Below, piece after piece: positions 39,033-48,108 of a stretch of DNA of 64,000 nucleotides (its first letter is position 1; each line of letters opens with the position of its first letter). The stretch spans positions 62,001 to 126,000 of the forward strand of contig NZ_CADFDB010000003.1 of the NCBI RefSeq assembly GCF_902832845.1, written 5' to 3'. The stretch comes from Burkholderia metallica. Lineage in GTDB: Bacteria; Pseudomonadota; Gammaproteobacteria; Burkholderiales; Burkholderiaceae. A model generated the notes under the pieces. That model did not search any database, was not told the origin of the DNA, and saw nothing but the letters and a program-made list of their open reading frames with translations. The translations under genes were made by a program, and so were the position numbers.

Positions 39033-40151
39033 TCACGCGATCCGCTCTTCCGACGCCGGATCGAACAGCACCGCCTTCGACACGTCGAACAGCAGCGACT
39101 GCGTCTGCCCCGGCTGAGGATTCGCGGCCGGGTGCACGCGGCTCACGATCCGCTTGCCGTTCACCTGCGCGAACACGTGCGTGTCCGGCCCGGTCGGCTC
39201 GGTCACGTCGACGCGCACGTCGATCGGCTGCAGGCTCGACGCCTCGCCGTTGTGCGCGTTGCGCGCGTCGGTGATGCGCTCCGGACGCAGGCCGAGAATC
39301 ACCTCGCGGCCGACGTGCGACTTCAGCTTCGCCGCGTCGAACGGCAGGTTCAGCGCGCTGCGTGCGAGGCCCGTGTCGATTTCGAGCGCGATCCCGCCGC
39401 CCTGCTCGACCAGTTTGCCGTTGATGAAATTCATCGGCGGCGCTCCGATGAAGCCCGCGACGAACAGGTTCGACGGCGAATCGTAGATCTCCTGCGGCGC
39501 GCCAAACTGCTGGACCACGCCGTCCTTCATCACCGCGATCCGGTCGCCGAGCGTCATCGCCTCGATCTGGTCGTGCGTCACGTAGACGATCGTCGTGCCG
39601 AGGCGCTGGTGCAGCAGCTTGATCTCCGCGCGCATCTCGATGCGCAGCTTCGCGTCGAGGTTCGACAGCGGTTCGTCGAACAGGAACAGCGACGGATCGC
39701 GCGCGAGCGCGCGGCCCATCGCGACGCGCTGGCGCTGGCCGCCGGACAGCTGGCCCGGCTTGCGGTCGAGCAGGTGCTGGATCTGCAGCATCTGCGACAC
39801 GCGGTCGACGATCTGCTGCTGCTCGCTCTTCGGCACCTTGCGGATGTTCAGGCCGAACGAGATGTTCTCGCGCACCGTCATCGACGGATACAGCGCGTAC
39901 GACTGGAACACCATCGCGATGTCGCGATCCTTCGGCGACAGGTCGTTGACGACCTTGCCGTCGATGCAGATCTCGCCGCTCGTCACGGTTTCGAGCCCGG
40001 CGATCATATTGAGCAGCGTCGACTTCCCGCAGCCCGACCCGCCGACCAGGATCAGGAACTGTCCGTCCTCGATCTCGATGTCGACACCCTTCAGGACCGG
40101 CACCCCGTTCGGGTAGGTCTTGTACACGTCACGGATGGAAAGGCTTGCCAT
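39033..40151 (-). CDS. ugpC: Sugar ABC transporter ATP-binding protein (MalK/UgpC type)
   Basis: 372 residues. Walker A GGSGCGKST (37-45), Q loop MVFQSYALYP, signature LSGGQRQR (about 134-141), Walker B LFLFDEPLSNLDA, switch His in YVTHDQIEAM. The C-terminal MalK-type OB domain (about 240-372) is present. UgpC is the usual database name for this subfamily, but the operon partners and the zwf neighbours point to glucose/mannose uptake as in Pseudomonas gtsABCD. 112 nt after the second permease gene. Confidence 0.92.
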   Translation of the reverse strand: MASLSIRDVYKTYPNGVPVLKGVDIEIEDGQFLILVGGSGCGKSTLLNMIAGLETVTSGEICIDGKVVNDLSPKDRDIAMVFQSYALYPSMTVRENISFGLNIRKVPKSEQQQIVDRVSQMLQIQHLLDRKPGQLSGGQRQRVAMGRALARDPSLFLFDEPLSNLDAKLRIEMRAEIKLLHQRLGTTIVYVTHDQIEAMTLGDRIAVMKDGVVQQFGAPQEIYDSPSNLFVAGFIGAPPMNFINGKLVEQGGGIALEIDTGLARSALNLPFDAAKLKSHVGREVILGLRPERITDARNAHNGEASSLQPIDVRVDVTEPTGPDTHVFAQVNGKRIVSRVHPAANPQPGQTQSLLFDVSKAVLFDPASEERIA

Positions 40152-40263
40152 GCTGTGAATCCTCTGTCTCGTCTCGCGCGGCGCACTGCGGCGCCGCGTC
40201 GGGTTCGTTTCGATGCGCCGCGCGCGAGGCGCGGCCGGTTCGTCGTATCGGCTAAAGCCGCGC

Positions 40264-41121
40264 TTACCCCTTCACCGCGCCCGCCGTCAGCCCGCGCACG
40301 AAGTAGCGGCCGGCGACGATGTAGACGAGCAGCGTGGGCAGCGCGGCGATGATCGCGCCGGCCATGTCGACGTTGTATTCCTTCACGCCCGTCGACGTGT
40401 TGACGAGGTTGTTCAGCGCCACCGTGATCGGCATCGAATCGACGCCGGAGAACACGATCCCGAACAGGAAGTCGTTCCAGATCTGCGTGAACTGCCAGAT
40501 CAGGCACACCATGAAGATCGGCAGCGACACCGGCAGCAGGATCTTCGTGAAGATCGTGAAGAAGCCCGCGCCGTCGATGCGCGCGGCCTTCACGAGCTCC
40601 GCCGGCACGCTCACGTAGAAGTTGCGGAAGAACATCGTCGTGAACGCGATCCCGTACACGACGTGCACGAACACGAGGCCCGGAATCGTGTTCGCGAGGC
40701 CGAGCATCCCCTGCAGGCGCGCCATCGGCAGCAGGATCACCTGGAACGGAATGAAGCAGCCGACCAGCATCATCGTGAACAGCGCGTCCGCGCCGCGAAA
40801 GCGCCAGTGCGTGAGCACGTAGCCGTTGAACGCGCCGATCAGCGACGAGATCAGCACGGCCGGGATCACCATCTGCAGCGAGTTCAGGAAGAACGGCTTC
40901 ATGCCGTCGCAGCGCACGCCGGTGCACGCGCCGCTCCATGCCTTCACCCACGGGTCGACGGTCCACGTGGTGGGCGGCGTCAGCAGGTTGCCGGTGCGCA
41001 GCTGGTCGAGATCCTTGAACGACGTCGACAGCATCACGTAGATCGGGAACAGGAAATACAGCGCGAACAGGATCAGTGCCGCATAGATCACTGCCCGGCC
41101 GATCGTCATCTTAGGCTGCAT
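40264..41121 (-). CDS. Sugar ABC transporter permease (MalG type)
   Basis: 285 residues with six membrane helices. The EAA loop that docks on the ATPase is visible as ELVKAARIDGAGFFTIFTKILLPVSLP (about 185-211). It begins inside the last 11 nt of the upstream permease gene (start 41121, upstream stop 41111), so translation is coupled. It corresponds to GtsC of the Pseudomonas glucose system by position and type; that substrate is inferred from context. Confidence 0.92.
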   Translation of the reverse strand: MQPKMTIGRAVIYAALILFALYFLFPIYVMLSTSFKDLDQLRTGNLLTPPTTWTVDPWVKAWSGACTGVRCDGMKPFFLNSLQMVIPAVLISSLIGAFNGYVLTHWRFRGADALFTMMLVGCFIPFQVILLPMARLQGMLGLANTIPGLVFVHVVYGIAFTTMFFRNFYVSVPAELVKAARIDGAGFFTIFTKILLPVSLPIFMVCLIWQFTQIWNDFLFGIVFSGVDSMPITVALNNLVNTSTGVKEYNVDMAGAIIAALPTLLVYIVAGRYFVRGLTAGAVKG

Positions 41122-42049
41122 TGCGGGTGCTCCTCGATTCCATATACATCAGCGGCACCAGCACCGCGACCACGGTCGCGAGCATCATCACCGAGGACGC
41201 CGCGCCGAGCCCGAGCTGGCCGCGGTTGAACGAAAACGTGTACATGAACATGGCCGGCAGCGACGACGACGTGCCCGGCCCGCCCGCCGTCAGCGCGACG
41301 ACGAGGTCGAAGGTCTTGATCGTGATGTGGCAGAGAATCAGCAGCACCGAGAAGAACACCGGACGCATGCTCGGAATCACGATCTTGCGGTAGATGGTCG
41401 GCAACGTCGCGCCGTCGACCTGAGCGGCCTTGAAGATCTCGCCGTCGACGCCGCGCAGCCCCGCGAGGAACAGCGCCATCACGAAGCCGGTCGACTGCCA
41501 CACGGCCGCGATCACCACGCAGAAGATCGCCTTGTCCGGATCGTCGAGCCAGCCGAACGAGAAGCTCGTCCAGCCCCAGTCGTGCATCACTTTCTCGAGC
41601 CCGAGGCCCGGGTTCAGGATCCACTGCCACGCGGTGCCGGTCACGATGAACGACAGCGCCATCGGGTACAGGAAGATCGCGCGCAGCGCGCCTTCGTTGC
41701 GGATCCGCTGGTCGAGCAGGATCGCGAGGAACAGCCCGAGCGCGACGCAGATCGCGATGAACGGAATCCCGAACCAGCCGAGGTTCGCGGCGGAGGTCCA
41801 CCACACGTCGTTCTGGAACAGGTCCGTGTAACGGCCGAAGCCGTCGAAATCGTAGTTCGGCAACAGCCGCGAATTGGTCAGCGACAGATAGCCGGTAATC
41901 AGGATGAAGCCGTAGATGAACACCACGGCGATCGCGACGCTCGGCGCGAGCACGAGCTTCGGGATCCAGCGATCGGCGAAGGCCGACATCGGCGACGTAC
42001 GCCGCGCGGCGGCAGCGCCGGATCCGTTTCCGCTAAGAGGGGCAGCCAC
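41111..42049 (-). CDS. Sugar ABC transporter permease (MalF type)
   Basis: 312 residues from the GTG at 42049, which has AGGAG 9 nt upstream. The frame is open to an ATG at 42142, but that segment lies in the leader with the terminator hairpin. Six membrane helices and an EAA loop (EIFKAAQVDGATLPTIYRKIVIPSMRP, about 220-246). Counterpart of GtsB. It is separated from the binding-protein gene by an intrinsic terminator hairpin, a common way of making more binding protein than permease. Confidence 0.9.
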   Translation of the reverse strand: MAAPLSGNGSGAAAARRTSPMSAFADRWIPKLVLAPSVAIAVVFIYGFILITGYLSLTNSRLLPNYDFDGFGRYTDLFQNDVWWTSAANLGWFGIPFIAICVALGLFLAILLDQRIRNEGALRAIFLYPMALSFIVTGTAWQWILNPGLGLEKVMHDWGWTSFSFGWLDDPDKAIFCVVIAAVWQSTGFVMALFLAGLRGVDGEIFKAAQVDGATLPTIYRKIVIPSMRPVFFSVLLILCHITIKTFDLVVALTAGGPGTSSSLPAMFMYTFSFNRGQLGLGAASSVMMLATVVAVLVPLMYMESRSTRNAA

Positions 42050-42140
42050 TTGATTCGACTCCTGGAACGAGGGCGACGCAGGCCGGGCCGGCGCCAGGTA
42101 CGGCACGGGCTTCGCGGGCGAGCCCGTTTGCTGCACATGC

Positions 42141-42177
42141 AAAAACGCCCGGCCGATGAAGCGTTTCCGGCCGGGCG
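42141..42177 (-). terminator. Intercistronic terminator/attenuator after the binding-protein gene
   Basis: Minus strand: CGCCCGGCC, 14-nt loop, GGCCGGGCG, then five T (forward A at 42141-42145). It lies 12 nt after the binding-protein stop and before the permease ribosome site, so read-through sets the permease level. Confidence 0.8.
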
Positions 42178-42188
42178 CCTGTCGCGCG

Positions 42189-43436
42189 TTACTTGACCTT
42201 CGCGGCCTTCGCGAGCGCGGCGACCGCGCTCTTCGAATCCTGCTGCGAGTTCATGAACTTCGTCACGACGTCGGTGATCGCGCCGGCGGTCGCGTCGCTC
42301 TGCGCCATCCCGTGCGCGAGCGACGGCACGAAGCCGCCCGACTTGATCGCGGTCTGCTCGTCGGCGTACGACTTCTTCGCGCAGTCGTCGAACTTGTCCA
42401 TCTTCACGCCGAGGCGCACCGGCACCGAACCCTTCAGCAGGCTGAACTGCTCCTGGAAGTCCGGCGTCATGATCGTCTTCGCGAGTGCGATCTGGCCCGG
42501 CGTCGCGTTCTTCTCGCCCTTCTGCTGGAAGAACACGAACGAGTCGACGTTGAACGTGTACGAATTCGCGGTGCCCGGCACCGGCGCGCAGATGTAGTCC
42601 TTGCCCGCCTTCTTGCCGGCGTTCTCGAACTCGCCCTTCGCCCAGTCGCCCATGAACTGCATGCCGGCCTTGCCGTTGATCACCATCGCGGTCGCGAGGT
42701 TCCAGTCGCGGCCGTTGCGGCCGGTATCGAAGTAGCCCTGGATCTTGCGCACCGTATCGAACACGGACAGCATCTGCGGCGACGTCAGCGTCGCCTGGTC
42801 GAGATCGACGAGCGCCTTCTTGTAGAACGCCGGGCCCTGCGACAGCACGACGTCTTCCCACAGCGTCAGGTCCTGCCACGGCTGGCCGCCCATCGCGACC
42901 GGCTGGATGCCCGCGGCCTTCAGCTTGTCGGCCACGGCGAAGAATTCAGGCCAGGTGGTCGGCACCTTCGCACCGACCTTGTCGAGCGCGGCCTTGTTGA
43001 TGTACAGCCAGTTCACGCGGTGCACCGAGAACGGCGCCGCGACGGTGTGGCCCTTGTACTTGATGATCTTGTCGATTTCCGGCGGCAGGTTCTGCTTCCA
43101 GTCGCCGGCGGCGGAATCGATGTTGACGAGCACGCCCTGGTCGGCCCAGTCCTGGATCAGCGGGCCCTTGATCTGCGCGGCCGACGGTGCGTCGCCGCTG
43201 ATCACCTTGGTCTTCAGCGCGGTCATCGCCGCGGCGCCGGCGCCGCCCGCGACCGCGAAGTCCTTCCACACGTAGCCCTGCTTCTGCAAGTCGTCCTTCA
43301 GCACGCCGACGGCTTTCGATTCGCCGCCCGAGGTCCACCAGTGCAGCACCGTTACGTTCTCGGCTGCCTGCGCCGCCACGGCGCCAGCCATCAGACCTGC
43401 CGCGCAGAGCGCACCCATGATCGAGCGAACTTTCAT
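42189..43436 (-). CDS. Glucose/mannose-type ABC substrate-binding protein
   Basis: 415 residues. Signal peptide 1-24 (ends AQA/AEN). Mature N-terminus ENVTVLHWWTSGGESKAV is typical of the family 1 sugar-binding proteins of the GtsA class. Other family marks are HRVNWLYINKAALDKVG, GGQPWQDLTLWEDVVL and FMGDWAKGEF. It delivers a sugar, most likely glucose, to the two permeases. GGAGGAGATAAGTA precedes the ATG. An inverted repeat GGTTCCC/GGGAACC (43470-43488) lies in its leader. It is divergent from zwf. Confidence 0.93.
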   Translation of the reverse strand: MKVRSIMGALCAAGLMAGAVAAQAAENVTVLHWWTSGGESKAVGVLKDDLQKQGYVWKDFAVAGGAGAAAMTALKTKVISGDAPSAAQIKGPLIQDWADQGVLVNIDSAAGDWKQNLPPEIDKIIKYKGHTVAAPFSVHRVNWLYINKAALDKVGAKVPTTWPEFFAVADKLKAAGIQPVAMGGQPWQDLTLWEDVVLSQGPAFYKKALVDLDQATLTSPQMLSVFDTVRKIQGYFDTGRNGRDWNLATAMVINGKAGMQFMGDWAKGEFENAGKKAGKDYICAPVPGTANSYTFNVDSFVFFQQKGEKNATPGQIALAKTIMTPDFQEQFSLLKGSVPVRLGVKMDKFDDCAKKSYADEQTAIKSGGFVPSLAHGMAQSDATAGAITDVVTKFMNSQQDSKSAVAALAKAAKVK

Positions 43437-43469
43437 TACTTATCTCCTCCAGACTGAATCAACTCGTGA

Positions 43470-43488
43470 GGTTCCCTCACCGGGAACC
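43470..43488. promoter_or_regulatory. Inverted repeat in the sugar-transporter leader
   Basis: GGTTCCC, 5-nt spacer, GGGAACC, 34 nt upstream of the binding-protein start codon. No T tract follows on either strand. It could be an operator or an mRNA hairpin. Confidence 0.35.
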
Positions 43489-43650
43489 GGCTTCTTGATA
43501 AACGACGGGGAAATCGAGCCGCGGGACGCATGCAGCGTACGGGGCCGATGACCGGCCGGGCTCTTACAGAAAGCGTGAATCGAGATTCAACGGCGTGTCT
43601 CCTCATTGTGTTTCTGGCCCGCCGCGATGACGCGGCGCGAGCCCGGGGCC

Positions 43651-43677
43651 GACGGCGCGCGGACGATGCGCGCCGTC
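43651..43677. promoter_or_regulatory. Perfect 10-bp inverted repeat in the divergent region
   Basis: GACGGCGCGC, 7-nt loop, GCGCGCCGTC, in the middle of the 432-nt region between the transporter and zwf. No T tract on either side, so it is not an intrinsic terminator. Function unknown. Confidence 0.35.
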
Positions 43678-43773
43678 AATGTCCGATAACATTCGGCACA
43701 AGGCGTTCCCGAAGGCGAAGCTCGCGCAGTTCGTCGACCGCACTTCTTTTTTTCTTCACCCAGGTGCTACCCC

Positions 43774-43801
43774 TTGCGGCGGATTGTAGTTAAACTACAA
43801 T
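43774..43801 (+). promoter_or_regulatory. Candidate zwf promoter overlapping HexR site
   Basis: TTGCGG (43774-43779), 16-nt spacer, TACAAT (43796-43801). The -10 falls inside the HexR-type operator, so bound regulator would block polymerase. Confidence 0.45.
43784..43800. promoter_or_regulatory. HexR-type operator upstream of zwf
   Basis: TTGTAGTTAAACTACAA, a palindrome with perfect 7-nt arms. The inner 15 nt match the gamma-proteobacterial HexR consensus TGTAATWAAATTACA at 13 positions, and the ends match the Pseudomonas TTGT...ACAA form. It lies 69 nt before the zwf start. HexR releases its sites on binding KDPG in other bacteria, so expression would rise on glucose. Confidence 0.75.
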
Positions 43802-43868
43802 TCAGTGTCAAAAATATTTTTATCGCACTACGGATCGCTTCCGAGCACCCCCAACACGGCGGAGACAC

Positions 43869-45338
43869 ATGCATACCGATTCCAGCTTTACCTTCGTACT
43901 TTTCGGCGGCACCGGCGATCTGTCGATGCGCAAGATCCTGCCCGCGCTGTTCGAAGCGCACCGCGGCAACATGCTCGCGGAAGGCGGCCGGATCGTCGCC
44001 GTCGCGCGACACGAATCGGATCGGGCCCACTATCTCGAGTGGGTCGACACGCATGTGAAACCGCATGCGGCGAAGGCAGCCGGCAGCGCATTCGACGAAG
44101 CCTCGTGGAAGTCATTCCTCGAGCGCATCGAATACGTGAACCTCGACCTCGGCCGCGCGGAAGACTACGTCGTGCTGCGCGACGCGGTCGCGCATCTGCC
44201 CGGCATCCGCGTGTTCTATCTCGCGACGGGTCCGTCGCTGTTCGTGCCGATCTGCAAGGCGCTGGCGTCGGTCGGCCTGAACGACGGCGCGCGCATCGTG
44301 CTCGAGAAGCCGCTCGGCTACGACCTGAAGTCGTCGAATGCGATCAACGACGCGGTCGGCGAGATCTTCGCGGAAGACCAGATCTACCGGATCGACCACT
44401 ATCTCGGCAAGGAGCCGGTACAGAACCTGCTCGCGCTGCGCTTCGGCAACGCGCTGTTCGAGCCGCTGTGGCGCCGCGAATGGGTCGAGAGCATCCAGAT
44501 CACGATCGCTGAGGAGCTCGGCGTCGAGGCGCGCGGCGATTTCTACGACAATACGGGCGCGCTGCGCGACATGGTGCAGAACCACCTGCTGCAGCTGCTG
44601 TCGATCGTCGCGATGGAGCCGCCCCATTCGATGGATTCGGACTCCGTGCGCGACGAGAAGCTGCGCGTGCTGCGCGCGCTGAAGCCGGTCGATCCGCGCG
44701 ACATCGGCAAGGTGGCCGTGCGCGGCCAGTATCATGCGGGCGTGATCAAGGGCGCGCAGGTGCCGGCCTACGCGACCGAGCCGGGCGTCAAGCCCGACAG
44801 CCAGACCGAAACCTTCGTCGCGCTGAAGGTCGAGATCGAGAACTGGCGCTGGGCCGGCGTGCCGTTCTTCCTGCGCACCGGCAAGCGGCTGGCCGACCGT
44901 GTCGCGGAGATCGTCGTCAATTTCCGCCCGGTCCCGCACTCGGCGCTCGGGCCCACGGCGCTGCGCCCCGGCGCGAACCGCCTCGTGATCCGGCTGCAGC
45001 CGAACGAGACGATCCGCCTGTATTGCCTTGCGAAGCAGCCCGGCGAAGGGATGAACCTCGCGAGCGTGCACCTCGACCTCGCGTTCGACCAGTTCTTCAA
45101 GGAAGGGCAGATGGAGGCGTACCAGCGCCTGCTGCTCGACGTGATCAACGGCCGCCTCGCGCTGTTCGTGCGCCGCGACGAACAGGAAGCCGCATGGCGC
45201 TGGGTCGAGCCTATCCTGAACGAATGGGCACGCACGCTGAAGCCGCCGAAGCCGTACGCGGCGGGCACGTGGGGGCCGGCCGCGGCGAGCGCGATGCTCG
45301 CGCAGCACGACACCTGCTGGCTCGAAGAAGAGAACTGA
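43869..45338 (+). CDS. zwf: Glucose-6-phosphate dehydrogenase
   Basis: 489 residues. N-terminal cofactor fold FGGTGDLSMRKILPAL (about 12-27), substrate-site motif RIDHYLGKEPVQNLL and the catalytic His region YDNTGALRDMVQNHLLQLL. C-terminal domain contains FFLRTGKRL. First step of the Entner-Doudoroff and pentose phosphate pathways, glucose-6-phosphate to 6-phosphogluconolactone. First of zwf-pgl-glk/hexR. The predicted leader is 60-70 nt from the HexR-controlled promoter. Confidence 0.97.
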   Translation: MHTDSSFTFVLFGGTGDLSMRKILPALFEAHRGNMLAEGGRIVAVARHESDRAHYLEWVDTHVKPHAAKAAGSAFDEASWKSFLERIEYVNLDLGRAEDYVVLRDAVAHLPGIRVFYLATGPSLFVPICKALASVGLNDGARIVLEKPLGYDLKSSNAINDAVGEIFAEDQIYRIDHYLGKEPVQNLLALRFGNALFEPLWRREWVESIQITIAEELGVEARGDFYDNTGALRDMVQNHLLQLLSIVAMEPPHSMDSDSVRDEKLRVLRALKPVDPRDIGKVAVRGQYHAGVIKGAQVPAYATEPGVKPDSQTETFVALKVEIENWRWAGVPFFLRTGKRLADRVAEIVVNFRPVPHSALGPTALRPGANRLVIRLQPNETIRLYCLAKQPGEGMNLASVHLDLAFDQFFKEGQMEAYQRLLLDVINGRLALFVRRDEQEAAWRWVEPILNEWARTLKPPKPYAAGTWGPAAASAMLAQHDTCWLEEEN

Positions 45339-45426
45339 TGCAAACCGTTGCCGCGCACGCGATCGTACGCGGCAACCTGCTTCACGATTCGTACGATTTG
45401 AACAGACAAAGCAGTCCGGAGGAGAT

Positions 45427-46107
45427 GTGATCGAGATCCACGCTTTCGACACCCAGGAAGCGCAAAGCGAAGCGCTCGCGCGCGCCGTCGGCGACGCGCT
45501 GCGCGCCGCGCTCGCCGGCCCCGCGCGCCCGACGCTCGCGGTGTCCGGCGGCACGAGCCCGCGCCCGTTCCTGCAAACGCTGTCGCACGCGGCGCTCGAC
45601 TGGGCCGGCGTCGACGTGACGCTGGTCGACGACCGCTGGGTGCCGGAGGACGACGCAGCCAGCAACGCGCAACTCGTGCGCGACACGCTGCTGCAGCACG
45701 CGGCCGCCCCTGCCCGCTTCCTGCCGCTCGTCGACACGCGCGCGTCGCTCGACGCGCACGTCGCCGCACTCAACGCGAACGCCGATTACCGCGTGCCGAC
45801 CGTCGCCGTGCTCGGCATGGGCGAGGACGGCCATACCGCGTCGATCTTCGCCGACGCGCCCGAATGGGACCACGCGATCACGACGTCCGAACGATTCGTC
45901 GCCGTCCATCCCGGTGCGGCGCCGCATGCGCGCGTGAGTTATTCGCTCGACGCGCTCAAGCACGTCGACCGGCTGTTCCTGCTGATCGCGGGCCCCTCCA
46001 AGCGCGCCGTGCTCGACGCCGCGGCGGCCACGCTGCAGAAGAACGCGATTTCCCAACTGGCCAACGACAAGGGGACCCAGCTCGATGTCTACTGGTGCGC
46101 AAAGTAA
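45427..46107 (+). CDS. pgl: 6-phosphogluconolactonase
   Basis: 226 residues. NagB-like fold with [14 protein letters not shown] near residue 40, [15 protein letters not shown], and the catalytic [13 protein letters not shown]. It hydrolyses the lactone made by Zwf to 6-phosphogluconate. The start is GTG at 45427, directly behind GGAGGAGAT; the ATG two bases earlier leads to an immediate stop. Its end overlaps the glk start by 23 nt. Confidence 0.95.
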   Translation: MIEIHAFDTQEAQSEALARAVGDALRAALAGPARPTLAVSGGTSPRPFLQTLSHAALDWAGVDVTLVDDRWVPEDDAASNAQLVRDTLLQHAAAPARFLPLVDTRASLDAHVAALNANADYRVPTVAVLGMGEDGHTASIFADAPEWDHAITTSERFVAVHPGAAPHARVSYSLDALKHVDRLFLLIAGPSKRAVLDAAAATLQKNAISQLANDKGTQLDVYWCAK

Positions 46108-48013
46108 GGCGGTCGTCGCGGGCCAGCATGCCGACGGTCCGCGCCTGCTCGCGGACGTCGGCGGCACCAACGCGCGCTTCGCGCTGGAAACCGGCCCGGG
46201 CGACATCACGCAGATCCGCGTGTATCCCGGCGCCGACTATCCGACGCTCACCGACGCGATCCGCAAGTACCTGAAGGACGCGAAGATCAGCCGCGTGAAC
46301 CACGCGGCGATCGCGATCGCCAATCCGGTCGACGGCGACCAGGTCACGATGACCAACCACGACTGGAGCTTCTCGATCGAGGCGACGCGCCGCGCGCTTG
46401 GCTTCGACACGCTGCTCGTCGTCAACGACTTCACCGCGCTCGCGATGGCGCTGCCCGGCCTGACCGACGCGCAGCGCGTGCAGATCGGCGGCGGCGCACG
46501 CCGCCAGAACAGCGTGATCGGGCTGCTCGGGCCCGGCACCGGGCTCGGCGTGTCGGGGCTGATCCCGGCCGACGATCGCTGGATCGCGCTCGGCAGCGAA
46601 GGCGGCCACGCATCGTTCGCGCCGCAGGACGAGCGCGAGGATCTGGTGCTGCAGTACGCGCGCAAGAAGTTTCCGCACGTGTCGTTCGAACGCGTGTGCG
46701 CGGGCCCCGGCATGGAGATCATCTATCGCGCGCTCGCCGCGCGCGACAAGAAGCGTGTGGCCGCGACCGTCGACACGGTCGAGATCGTCGAGCGAGCGCA
46801 TGCGGGCGACGCGCTCGCGCTCGAGACGGTCGAATGCTTCTGCGGGATTCTCGGCGCGTTCGCGGGCAGCGTCGCGCTGACGCTCGGCGCGCTCGGCGGC
46901 GTGTACATCGGCGGCGGCGTCGCGCTGAAGCTCGGCGAACTGTTCACGCGCTCGTCGTTCCGCGCGCGCTTCGAGGCGAAAGGCCGCTTCACGCATTATC
47001 TCGAGAACATCCCGACCTACCTGATCACCGCCGAATATCCGGCGTTCCTCGGCGTGTCGGCGATCCTCGCGGAGCAACTGTCGAACCGCTCGGGCGGCGC
47101 GTCGTCAGCAGTGTTCGAACGGATCCGCCAGATGCGCGACGCGCTGACGCCGGCCGAGCGCCGTGTTGCCGATCTCGCGCTGAACCACCCGCGCTCGATC
47201 ATCAACGATCCGATCGTCGACATCGCGCGCAAGGCCGACGTGAGCCAGCCGACCGTGATCCGCTTTTGCCGCTCGCTCGGCTGCCAGGGGCTGTCCGACT
47301 TCAAGCTGAAGCTCGCGACCGGCCTTACCGGCACGATTCCGATGAGCCATAGCCAGGTGCATCTCGGCGACACGGCCACCGACTTCGGCGCGAAGGTGCT
47401 CGACAACACGGTGTCGGCGATCCTGCAGTTGCGCGAGCACCTGAATTTCGAGCACGTCGAGAACGCGATCGAGATCCTGAACGGCGCGCGGCGCATCGAG
47501 TTCTACGGGCTCGGCAACTCGAACATCGTCGCGCAGGACGCGCACTACAAGTTCTTCCGCTTCGGGATTCCGACGATCGCGTACGGCGACCTGTACATGC
47601 AGGCCGCGTCGGCCGCGCTGCTCGGCAAGGGCGACGTGATCGTCGCGGTGTCGAAGTCGGGGCGGGCGCCCGAGCTGCTGCGCGTGCTCGACGTCGCGAT
47701 GCAGGCCGGCGCGAAGGTGATCGCGATCACGTCGAGCAACACGCCGCTCGCGAAGCGCGCGACCGTCGCGCTCGAAACCGATCACATCGAGATGCGCGAG
47801 TCGCAGCTGTCGATGATCTCGCGGGTCCTGCATCTGCTGATGATCGACATCCTCGCGGTCGGCGTCGCGATCCGTCGCGCGTCGACCAACGGCGAGTTGC
47901 CGGAGGCCGTCGCGCAGGCGCGCGCCCGCGCGAGCGACGACGAAACGGCCGACGTGCTCGACTGGCTGAGCCATGGGGCTTCGCCGGCGGCGAAGGACGT
48001 CGCGCGCGACTGA
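46085..48013 (+). CDS. glk: Glucokinase fused to HexR/RpiR-family regulator
   Basis: 642 residues, about twice a normal glucokinase. Residues 20-340 are a Glk domain: DVGGTNARF (24-32), the catalytic Asp in [22 protein letters not shown], and [10 protein letters not shown]. Residues about 355-430 are an RpiR-type helix-turn-helix ([23 protein letters not shown]). Residues about 460-600 are a SIS sugar-phosphate domain ([27 protein letters not shown]). Thus one chain makes glucose-6-phosphate and senses a sugar phosphate to control genes. The fusion is known in Burkholderia. The HexR-type site in front of zwf is its likely target. Confidence 0.95.
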   Translation: MSTGAQSKAVVAGQHADGPRLLADVGGTNARFALETGPGDITQIRVYPGADYPTLTDAIRKYLKDAKISRVNHAAIAIANPVDGDQVTMTNHDWSFSIEATRRALGFDTLLVVNDFTALAMALPGLTDAQRVQIGGGARRQNSVIGLLGPGTGLGVSGLIPADDRWIALGSEGGHASFAPQDEREDLVLQYARKKFPHVSFERVCAGPGMEIIYRALAARDKKRVAATVDTVEIVERAHAGDALALETVECFCGILGAFAGSVALTLGALGGVYIGGGVALKLGELFTRSSFRARFEAKGRFTHYLENIPTYLITAEYPAFLGVSAILAEQLSNRSGGASSAVFERIRQMRDALTPAERRVADLALNHPRSIINDPIVDIARKADVSQPTVIRFCRSLGCQGLSDFKLKLATGLTGTIPMSHSQVHLGDTATDFGAKVLDNTVSAILQLREHLNFEHVENAIEILNGARRIEFYGLGNSNIVAQDAHYKFFRFGIPTIAYGDLYMQAASAALLGKGDVIVAVSKSGRAPELLRVLDVAMQAGAKVIAITSSNTPLAKRATVALETDHIEMRESQLSMISRVLHLLMIDILAVGVAIRRASTNGELPEAVAQARARASDDETADVLDWLSHGASPAAKDVARD

Positions 48014-48049
48014 CACCGCGCGACGGCAGCCGCTTTCCACGCTCGAAAC

Positions 48050-48086
48050 AAAAACGCCACCGGCTCAAGCGCGCGGTGGCGTTTTT
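48050..48086. terminator. Bidirectional intrinsic terminator
   Basis: AAAAACGCCACCG, 11-nt loop, CGGTGGCGTTTTT: T tract on both strands. It separates glk/hexR (stop 48013) from the converging MFS gene (stop 48109). Confidence 0.9.
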
Positions 48087-48108
48087 CATTCTGCCGTCAG
48101 GCCGCGGT

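Noticed and set aside
42050-42142. Longer N-terminus for the MalF-type permease from ATG 42142
   Set aside because: The extra codons lie next to the intercistronic terminator and are Pro/Ala-rich filler, whereas the GTG at 42049 has AGGAG at good spacing.
46085-48013. Read as two separate genes, glk and hexR
   Set aside because: One uninterrupted frame runs through both domains with no stop, and no ribosome site or clear restart at the junction.
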